Source: Chloroflexota bacterium | GTDB taxonomy: Bacteria; Chloroflexota; Anaerolineae; B4-G1; SLSP01 | Assembly (NCBI GenBank): GCA_022707725.1 | Contig: JAKJAB010000067.1 | Coordinates: 1-13,755, forward strand | Length of the DNA: 13,755 nucleotides | Reading direction: 5' to 3' | In this document: positions 1 through 5,169 of the stretch, piece by piece | How positions within the stretch are numbered: the stretch's first letter is position 1 | Layout: the number at the start of each line of letters is the position of its first letter | Position numbers and translations under genes: made by a program | The notes under the pieces: model-generated | What the model was told of the DNA's origin: nothing | Databases searched by the model: none | The model's input: the letters and a program-made list of their open reading frames with translations, nothing else

Positions 1-270
1 AATTGCCTCGATGACGGTCTTCGTCACGCCGTTGCGCCACAACGTCACCGCGCCTTTGTCTTGGAAAAGCAGCAACGCGCCGTCGGCCTGAACCGTAAAA
101 CCGCCGATAGGTCGTCCTTCGTAGCACATCTCATGATGACCCGTCGCCGGATCGTAGCAGAACAGCCGCCCGTTGGGAATGTCTTCCCAGTACAGGCGTT
201 GTTCGTCAGGGTGCCACAGCGGATTTTCTCCTGTGCGGCAATTGTAGTCGGCAATCAGTTCAATTTTCAT
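1..270 (-). CDS. SMP-30/gluconolactonase-like protein, N-terminal part (runs off window)
   Basis: Only the first 90 codons are present; the gene continues beyond base 1. The translation starts MKIELIADYNCRTGENPLWH and goes on with a DEQRLYW-D-IPNGRLF pattern followed by GGFTVQADGALLLF. This is the characteristic first blade of the SMP-30/gluconolactonase/LRE six-bladed propeller family. In that family the Glu of the G-E-x-P-x-W motif (here Glu15) is a ligand of the catalytic divalent metal. Members hydrolyse sugar lactones such as gluconolactone, usually in the cytoplasm, and there is no signal peptide here. The start is supported by GGAG six bases before the ATG. The gene lies downstream of, and points the same way as, the SPFH and GH5 genes, with a strong hairpin in the 96-base gap before it. 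The exact substrate cannot be told from this fragment. Confidence 0.85.
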   Translation of the reverse strand, partial: MKIELIADYNCRTGENPLWHPDEQRLYWEDIPNGRLFCYDPATGHHEMCYEGRPIGGFTVQADGALLLFQDKGAVTLWRNGVTKTVIEAI

Positions 271-291
271 TTCATCTCCGCAATTATGGTC

Positions 292-331
292 AACGATGTG
301 GAGCGAGTTTGGCGACTCGTTCCACATCGTT
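292..331. repeat. 17-bp-stem inverted repeat between SPFH and SMP-30 genes
   Basis: Arms AACGATGTGGAGCGAGT (292-308) and ACTCGTTCCACATCGTT (315-331) are complementary over 17 positions, with one G/T pair and a six-base loop. The hairpin sits in the gap between the SPFH stop and the SMP-30 start. No T-run follows on the minus strand, so it is not a classical intrinsic terminator. A dispersed REP-like palindrome or an mRNA-stability or processing hairpin fits better. The G/T mismatch can wobble-pair only in a plus-strand transcript. Confidence 0.75.
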
Positions 332-366
332 CGGTACTGAAACATACCATGAGTTATCACAACGTC

Positions 367-2361
367 TCAACTTACAGGAGCCTCCTTCACACTTGTCGTA
401 TCTTTCGCCAGGCTCTGGCGGATTTGCTGTCGCATGGCCTCGACTTCCGGCGAACGTTCGGCTTTCTCCGCGGCGACGCCCACGCCCATGCGCTCCGACA
501 ACAACATCGTCAACAGCCCTTGCATGAGGTTGCTGCTGCTCATGCCACCCTCTTCACCGCCGCCGCCGACCACGACGCGCGGCACTACGTCCACGCGCGC
601 CTGCTGCACGGCTTCAGCGAAGCGGTTGAGCACCTGCTGTGTGACCTGGTACTGCGGCCCGCCATACGCCTGCACCTGCTCTTCGGTGGCGATAGCCTGC
701 GCGATACCGATGCGCGCAATCTTCTCGGACTCGGCCTCGGCCAGTGCACGGATTTGCGCCGCTTGCTGCAACGCCCGCTGGTATTCGGCTTTGCCCTGGT
801 TCGACTGCACCGTGATGCTCAACTCCGACTCGGTGATCTTCGTCTGTTGCAGGGCGCGAGACTCGGCCTCGCGCAGTTCGCGCTCTTTGACCGCTGCCTG
901 CTCTTGCCGGGCGTAGGTCTCAATCTGCTCTACAGCGATTTGCCGGGCGCGCAATTGCGTCAGGATTGTCTCGATTTGCTTGTCACCGGGCGCCGGCTCC
1001 GGTGTGCCGATGAGCACCTCTTCCAGTTCGAGGTTGTAATGCACAAATCGCTCCTTCATCTCTTGACTGGCAAGCTGTTGGATGTTGCTGCGCTCCTGGA
1101 TCAGTTGAATGAGCGTGCGCATCTGCCCGATGTTCTTGAAATAAGCGGACACCATCGGGTCCAACGTCTGCTCGACCAGGCGCTTCACGTCGCCAAAGCG
1201 CTGAATGACCAGCGGCGCCTTCCGGTAGTCAATGTGAATGACCACCGACAACGGCAGCGACGGCTCGAAGGCATCTTTGGTGATGAGCGACACTTCCTTC
1301 AAGTTCTCGTCGAGGCGGTGCATTCCAGCCTCGGCGCGAATCCACTTGAGGATAATGTTGGTCGTCGGCACCACGAAGACCTTGCCCGCGTAGGTATTGA
1401 AGGCGTACTTGCCGGGCAGCAGCGGTTCGCTCCAGACACCGCGTTGGCCGCGCAACACCAACTCCCCGTGCCGGTACTCGGTGCCGGAGAGGTCTTCGCC
1501 GGTTTCGCCGGTGTAGGACACCACCACACCCACTGTACCGACCTCAATGACGGTCTTGGGAATCATTTCCACCGTCGCAAAAAGACGGTTGAGATAATAG
1601 GTCCCTTCGACCAACACTTCCAACTGTCGCCCGCGCATCCCGCCGGCGTTCAGGAAGATATCGGGGCCCTGAAACTTGTTATGGTACGCCGCCGGGTCGG
1701 CGGGATCATCGCCGACGATGGGCGCGATGATTTTGCCCTCCGGCAGCGATGGCCCGTCGTGGATGGTCACGATGCCGACCAGATCGTCGGAGTCTTTGAT
1801 CACCACCGGGCGGAAGCCGCCGCGTTCGTTGATGACCTCGGCCATGCGCTGAATGACAGACTCCTCGGCGCGGCTCATCGGCAAGTAGTAGACGCGCTCT
1901 TCGGTGATGACCACAAATTGCGCCAGGTTGATGGCGTACGTCCCTTCGCGCAGGATTTGGCGTTGCGGGCCACGCTGTCCGCCCTGTGTCAAGAATCCCG
2001 TCACATCCTGAAAGTCTTTGGCGGTCACGTTGGAGGCCAGCGTCTGCATCGGGCTGAGCTGCTGGCCGTCGCGCGCAAAGATGTAGCCGATTTTCCCCTG
2101 GGTGATCGTGACCAGGGGGACAATGTGCACCCGGTACTGAATCGGGATCAAGTAATGCAACCCACCCCGCAGGAGTTTGGGTTGGAAACCGGCCTCGCCG
2201 TTGAGCGCAATGAAGCCACTTTTCACCGATCCCTTGCCGCTCCAATGCTTCTCGACGATACCAATGCGGTTGTTAGGAATATAACGGATGCCCGCGAGCG
2301 CCAATCCTAACACCGCCAATCCGAGTAACCCTAACAGAACAAGCAGAATCTGCCATAACAT
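367..2361 (-). CDS. SPFH/band-7 (flotillin-like) membrane protein
   Basis: A 664-residue protein with one N-terminal hydrophobic helix (residues about 4-24). A long beta-rich region follows, with band-7-type starts (YIPNNRIGIVEK near 27 and a second one, TVIEVGTVGVVVSY, near 270). The SPFH core lies at about 350-460 (LPLSVVIHIDYRKAPLVIQRFGDV). A charged Ala/Glu/Gln/Arg coiled coil spans about 460-555, and the tail contains a Gly-rich linker (599-606). Flotillin-type proteins oligomerise on the inner leaflet and organise membrane microdomains. The protein is longer than a typical flotillin because of the extended first half. An upstream in-frame start is possible, but the ATG at 2361 has a near-perfect AAAGGAGG site seven bases away and places the membrane helix at the N-terminus. 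No NfeD partner, often found beside SPFH genes, is in the window. It follows the GH5 gene after 80 bases. Confidence 0.88.
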   Translation of the reverse strand: MLWQILLVLLGLLGLAVLGLALAGIRYIPNNRIGIVEKHWSGKGSVKSGFIALNGEAGFQPKLLRGGLHYLIPIQYRVHIVPLVTITQGKIGYIFARDGQQLSPMQTLASNVTAKDFQDVTGFLTQGGQRGPQRQILREGTYAINLAQFVVITEERVYYLPMSRAEESVIQRMAEVINERGGFRPVVIKDSDDLVGIVTIHDGPSLPEGKIIAPIVGDDPADPAAYHNKFQGPDIFLNAGGMRGRQLEVLVEGTYYLNRLFATVEMIPKTVIEVGTVGVVVSYTGETGEDLSGTEYRHGELVLRGQRGVWSEPLLPGKYAFNTYAGKVFVVPTTNIILKWIRAEAGMHRLDENLKEVSLITKDAFEPSLPLSVVIHIDYRKAPLVIQRFGDVKRLVEQTLDPMVSAYFKNIGQMRTLIQLIQERSNIQQLASQEMKERFVHYNLELEEVLIGTPEPAPGDKQIETILTQLRARQIAVEQIETYARQEQAAVKERELREAESRALQQTKITESELSITVQSNQGKAEYQRALQQAAQIRALAEAESEKIARIGIAQAIATEEQVQAYGGPQYQVTQQVLNRFAEAVQQARVDVVPRVVVGGGGEEGGMSSSNLMQGLLTMLLSERMGVGVAAEKAERSPEVEAMRQQIRQSLAKDTTSVKEAPVS

Positions 2362-2368
2362 GGTACAA

Positions 2369-2376
2369 CCTCCTTT
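2369..2376 (-). promoter_or_regulatory. Ribosome binding site deciding the SPFH start
   Basis: On the minus strand this reads AAAGGAGG, seven bases before the ATG at 2361. The reading frame stays open a further 84 codons upstream, into the end of the GH5 gene, but this strong site argues for the shorter protein. Confidence 0.8.
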
Positions 2377-2395
2377 GAAGTACCCCACCCTGAAA

Positions 2396-2434
2396 TGCGT
2401 ATGGCGCAGCGCCCATTGCGCTGTGTCATACGCA
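2396..2434. repeat. 17-bp-stem inverted repeat between GH5 and SPFH genes
   Basis: Bases 2396-2412 pair with 2418-2434 around a five-base loop. The outer eight pairs (TGCGTATG/CATACGCA) are perfect and two inner positions are G/T. The hairpin starts eight bases past the GH5 stop on the minus strand. No U-tract follows, so I read it as a stability, processing or partial-termination hairpin rather than a strong intrinsic terminator. It could uncouple expression of the two neighbours. Confidence 0.7.
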
Positions 2435-2441
2435 GTACAAA

Positions 2442-3452
2442 TCAAAACCCTTGAAGCAATTCGAGGAACGCGCGATCCAATTTGTGACCGTGCCAATCCT
2501 CGTAAGCCACGTCCGCCCGCCCGGAATCGATGATGCCGAACGATCCCCGAAAGTTCCACAGCGCGTAGCCGATATTGTGCGGCGTGAGGATGTCCAGCAC
2601 GTCGCGACACCACGCCAGCACGACATGATGCGGCGTGTAGCTGAACGCCCCTGCTTCACCGCAGTGGACGCCGATCCCCTGCGCCGCCAGATCGATCCAC
2701 GGCTGGTACGCCTGCTCCAATTCGGCGCGGCCCCACGTTTCGCCGTAGTGATACGCGCCGGGCCACTGCGGTACGGGCCAGTCCATCCCGTTGACCCAAC
2801 TCGCCTTGTAGTGGCTGATGCCCATCGGCTCGTAGGCGCGGCAGCTTTGGGCGATGCCGGTGTCGTTCAATTCCGGCGCGGGGATGCGCCCGTAGCCCAT
2901 CCCATCGGCGATGATCAGCCGGTCGGGATCGACTTCGCGGATGGCGGCAACCGCCGCGCGCACGACGCGCTCGTGGTCGGCGCGCGTCATCGGGGAGTGC
3001 GGCGGGCGGCCTTCAGCCGGATTCGGCGGCTCGTTGACCAGATCGAAGCTCAGGTCAGCCGACGCGATGCCCCGGTAGCGTTGGGCGAACGTCTGCCAAT
3101 GAAAACAGAAAGCATCCAGCGCATCCTGGTCTTTCCACAGGTCGAACGGCTCGTCACGTTCGCGGTTGACCGAGTAGCCCGGCGCGCGGTGGAAGTTGAG
3201 CGAGATGTGGATGCCGTACTGCTGTCCCAGACGCACCACGCGATCGACCTTCTCCAACATCGGCTCGTGCAGCTTGTAGGGATCGTCGTCCGCGATCCAT
3301 AGCGTGTAACACGCCGGGATGCGGGCGAAGTCGAAGCCCCAGTCGCGCATCCAGCGGAAGTCGTCCTCGCGGAAATTGCCGTCGCTCTTGACGGTGAACA
3401 TCTCCAACAGGTTGAAGCCTCGCCAGCGAGGTAGAACAGTTTGTGTTGTCAT
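2442..3452 (-). CDS. Glycoside hydrolase family 5-type (cellulase-fold) enzyme, cytoplasmic
   Basis: A 336-residue protein covering a full GH5 (beta/alpha)8 barrel. It opens with RGFNLLEMF and has the conserved Arg in FARIP (44). HISLNFHRAPGY near 82-93 matches the family His-Arg region. FDLVNEPPN places the acid/base Glu at 141 after Asn140. GVHCGEAGAF places the probable nucleophile Glu at 266. ALWNFRGSFGIIDS near 297-310 is the usual late-barrel Trp region. There is no signal peptide, so it probably acts on imported oligosaccharides or glycosides rather than on polymers outside the cell. The exact subfamily and substrate (beta-glucan, mannan or glycolipid) cannot be settled by eye. The start has AGGAGG five bases upstream. 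It is the first gene of a minus-strand run with SPFH and SMP-30 genes; a downstream lactonase would suit sugar catabolism, though the SPFH gene between them does not obviously belong. Confidence 0.87.
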   Translation of the reverse strand: MTTQTVLPRWRGFNLLEMFTVKSDGNFREDDFRWMRDWGFDFARIPACYTLWIADDDPYKLHEPMLEKVDRVVRLGQQYGIHISLNFHRAPGYSVNRERDEPFDLWKDQDALDAFCFHWQTFAQRYRGIASADLSFDLVNEPPNPAEGRPPHSPMTRADHERVVRAAVAAIREVDPDRLIIADGMGYGRIPAPELNDTGIAQSCRAYEPMGISHYKASWVNGMDWPVPQWPGAYHYGETWGRAELEQAYQPWIDLAAQGIGVHCGEAGAFSYTPHHVVLAWCRDVLDILTPHNIGYALWNFRGSFGIIDSGRADVAYEDWHGHKLDRAFLELLQGF

Positions 3453-3477
3453 AGTTGCCTCCTGCTTTAACGCTTAA

Positions 3478-3495
3478 GGCGGATCACAATCCGCC
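3478..3495. repeat. Perfect 7-bp stem, 4-base loop just before the GH5 ribosome site
   Basis: GGCGGAT (3478-3484) and ATCCGCC (3489-3495) flank CACA. In the GH5 leader this hairpin would end about 14 bases before the AGGAGG site. It could affect translation or act as an operator half-site pair. Confidence 0.5.
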
Positions 3496-3503
3496 GTCCT
3501 GCA

Positions 3504-3525
3504 GCGCCGAATTATGATCCGGCGC
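3504..3525. promoter_or_regulatory. Imperfect 22-base palindrome in the divergent gap, possible operator
   Basis: The outer six bases are perfectly symmetric (GCGCCG...CGGCGC) and the AT-rich centre is symmetric except at two base-pair positions. It lies upstream of GH5 and is the most symmetric candidate for a repressor site in the divergent region. It does not match an operator that I recognise. Confidence 0.35.
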
Positions 3526-3555
3526 AAGTATGTACGTGATCGTTATCGCAACCAG

Positions 3556-3583
3556 ATTTTAGCCCACTACGAGAAAATGGGAA
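3556..3583 (-). promoter_or_regulatory. Candidate sigma-70-like promoter for GH5
   Basis: On the minus strand TTCCCA (3583-3578) and TAAAAT (3561-3556) are 16 bases apart. The -10 box matches five of six consensus bases and the -35 box four of six. It would give a leader of roughly 95 bases containing both palindromes. Confidence 0.3.
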
Positions 3584-3600
3584 GGGCGCGGCGCTCTAAC

Positions 3601-3628
3601 TTTACTGTAGGATGTTTGGTGCTATAGT
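3601..3628 (+). promoter_or_regulatory. Candidate sigma-70-like promoter for the FG-GAP/kinase operon
   Basis: TTTACT (3601-3606), a 16-base spacer and TATAGT (3623-3628). The start of transcription would fall near 3635, about 40 bases before the chosen start codon. This is one reason to reject the earlier in-frame start at 3612, which lies inside the promoter. Confidence 0.45.
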
Positions 3629-3662
3629 TAGAGTTGTATCTTTTCCCAATTTCCAAGAACAC

Positions 3663-3667
3663 AGGAG
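3663..3667 (+). promoter_or_regulatory. Ribosome binding site deciding a GTG start
   Basis: AGGAG is seven bases before GTG at 3675 but only one base before the in-frame ATG at 3669. Spacing therefore favours GTG, although the two proteins differ by only two residues. Confidence 0.55.
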
Positions 3668-3674
3668 AATGATC

Positions 3675-5120
3675 GTGGAAGCCACGCGCCGGATTCTTGT
3701 CACACTTTTATTGCCACTTTTATTGTGGGGCTGGGTAGGCGCGATAGCAGTGGACGCCGATTTCGGGCAGGCGTTCTATCTGGATTGGACACAAGACGGC
3801 GACCACGATGGCGAGCAGCTCGGTTACGCGGTCGGGACGGCCGGCGATGTCAACGGCGATGGGTACAGCGACGTCATCGTGGGCGCGCCTACCGATGTCT
3901 ACACCTCGGACAAAGTAGGCATGGCCTATGTATTTCACGGCGGGGGAGGCGGGCTGAGCAGCAGCCTCAATCCAGACTGGACAGCCACCGGAATAAAGGG
4001 TTCGTTCTTTGGTGGAGCAGTCGGCACGGCGGGCGATGTGAACGATGATGGGTACGACGATGTTATCGTCGGCGCGCCAGCATATAAAAACCCGATCATC
4101 GGCCTGGGAACACAAGGAGCGGTCTTCGTCTTCTACGGTTCGAGCGGTGGCCTGGCGGAGACGCCGGGATGGTCGCTGATTGGAGAGCAAAAAGATAGCG
4201 GTTTAGGCATCGCCGTCGGGACTGCCGGAGATGTGAACGGCGATGGATTCGACGATATCATTGTGGGCGCGAGCGGTCTGGGAGGTATGATCCATGTTTT
4301 CTTCGGCGCTTCCGACGGCCTGACGACCACACGCGTGTTCACGACCAGCAGCAACCAGGCCGGTGCACTGTTTGGCTACTCTGTCGGAACGGCGGGAGAC
4401 GTGAACAACGATGGCTACGATGATATTCTCGTCGGCGCGCCAGCGTATAACATTTCCGGCATGCTCGACGCGGGTGCGATTTTCATTTTCTTCGGGGCGG
4501 CGGAGGGCATCAGTACGACATACACTACCATTTATGGAGACCAAAGCGGCGCCAGATTTGGGCACGCCGTGAGTACTGCCGGCGACGTCAACGGTGATGG
4601 CTACAGCGACATTATCGTCGGCGCACCGTTGTACACCAGGGACACGCTAGTCAGCGCGGGCGCAGCCTTCGTCTATCTCGGTTCGCCCACCGGGGTAATC
4701 ACCACGCCGAACTGGCAAATTTATGGCGTCGGTACAGCCGTGCAGCTTGGCACTGCCGTGGGCGCCGTTGGGGATGTGAATGGGGATACTTACGACGATG
4801 TCATCATTGGTGCGCCGCGCGCTACCTATGGTCAGAAGGAAGAAGGAGCGGCTTACGTGTACCTGGGGAAAGCATCCGGCCTGAACACGAACCCGATCTG
4901 GCGCGGCGAGGGCAACAAAGCTGAAACCATGTTTGGCTTTTCGACAAGCTCTGCCGGCGACGTGGATGGTGATGGCAATATGGATCTCATCATCGGCGCG
5001 CCGGAGTTCAAAACCGTGGAGGACAAACGCGGACGAGCTTTCGTCTACCTGGGTACGGGCGAGATTGTCATCGATAACTACGTCGTCTATCTGCCGCTCG
5101 TGTTGCGCGGCAGCTTTTAG
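3675..5120 (+). CDS. Secreted FG-GAP (integrin-alpha-like) seven-repeat propeller protein
   Basis: A 481-residue exported protein. Residues 1-25 form a signal peptide: Arg-Arg, a Leu-rich core, then a likely cleavage after AIA. Seven FG-GAP repeats follow at roughly 62-residue spacing, each with the pattern h-G-x-x-V-x-x-x-GDVN-x-DG-Y-x-D-h-h-V-GAP. The D-x-N-x-DG-x-x-D loops are calcium-binding in integrin alpha chains. Repeat six carries DVNGDTYDD, with Thr replacing a loop Gly. Seven repeats fit one closed beta-propeller, suggesting binding to an extracellular ligand or surface; no enzymatic motif is seen. The protein ends VYLPLVLRGSF, a short tail also seen in variant form in the large exoprotein encoded downstream. 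There is no membrane anchor, LPXTG or PEP-CTERM signal. The start at GTG 3675 rests on spacing to AGGAG; ATG 3669 is the alternative. The kinase gene begins 49 bases after its stop with no terminator between, so cotranscription is likely. Confidence 0.88.
   Translation: MEATRRILVTLLLPLLLWGWVGAIAVDADFGQAFYLDWTQDGDHDGEQLGYAVGTAGDVNGDGYSDVIVGAPTDVYTSDKVGMAYVFHGGGGGLSSSLNPDWTATGIKGSFFGGAVGTAGDVNDDGYDDVIVGAPAYKNPIIGLGTQGAVFVFYGSSGGLAETPGWSLIGEQKDSGLGIAVGTAGDVNGDGFDDIIVGASGLGGMIHVFFGASDGLTTTRVFTTSSNQAGALFGYSVGTAGDVNNDGYDDILVGAPAYNISGMLDAGAIFIFFGAAEGISTTYTTIYGDQSGARFGHAVSTAGDVNGDGYSDIIVGAPLYTRDTLVSAGAAFVYLGSPTGVITTPNWQIYGVGTAVQLGTAVGAVGDVNGDTYDDVIIGAPRATYGQKEEGAAYVYLGKASGLNTNPIWRGEGNKAETMFGFSTSSAGDVDGDGNMDLIIGAPEFKTVEDKRGRAFVYLGTGEIVIDNYVVYLPLVLRGSF
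3819..5004 (+). repeat. Seven FG-GAP coding repeats
   Basis: Seven copies of a block of about 72 bases, beginning near 3819, 4007, 4200, 4367, 4553, 4742 and 4928. Each encodes a G-D-V-N/D-x-D motif followed by D-h-h-h-G-A. Spacing is about 165-195 bases. The copies are well diverged at DNA level, so this is old protein-repeat structure rather than a recent tandem duplication. Confidence 0.85.
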
Positions 5121-5169
5121 GAACTGGGTTGCTTGACTCAAGACGACCGCACGACGTGGGAGGGCGAGC

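Noticed and set aside
61..2310. A 749-codon open frame on the plus strand, antisense to the SPFH and SMP-30 genes
   Set aside because: It has no recognisable domain, is rich in His/Arg/Leu as expected from the complement of a GC-biased gene, and lies opposite a gene with a clear SPFH domain, membrane helix and strong ribosome site.
2451..3302. A 283-codon plus-strand open frame opposite GH5
   Set aside because: The minus strand encodes a complete GH5 barrel with both catalytic Glu residues; the antisense frame looks like a compositional shadow.
3819..5004. Regularly spaced similar blocks that could suggest a tandem DNA repeat or CRISPR-like array
   Set aside because: They are in frame, diverged, about 185 bases apart, and explained by FG-GAP protein repeats.
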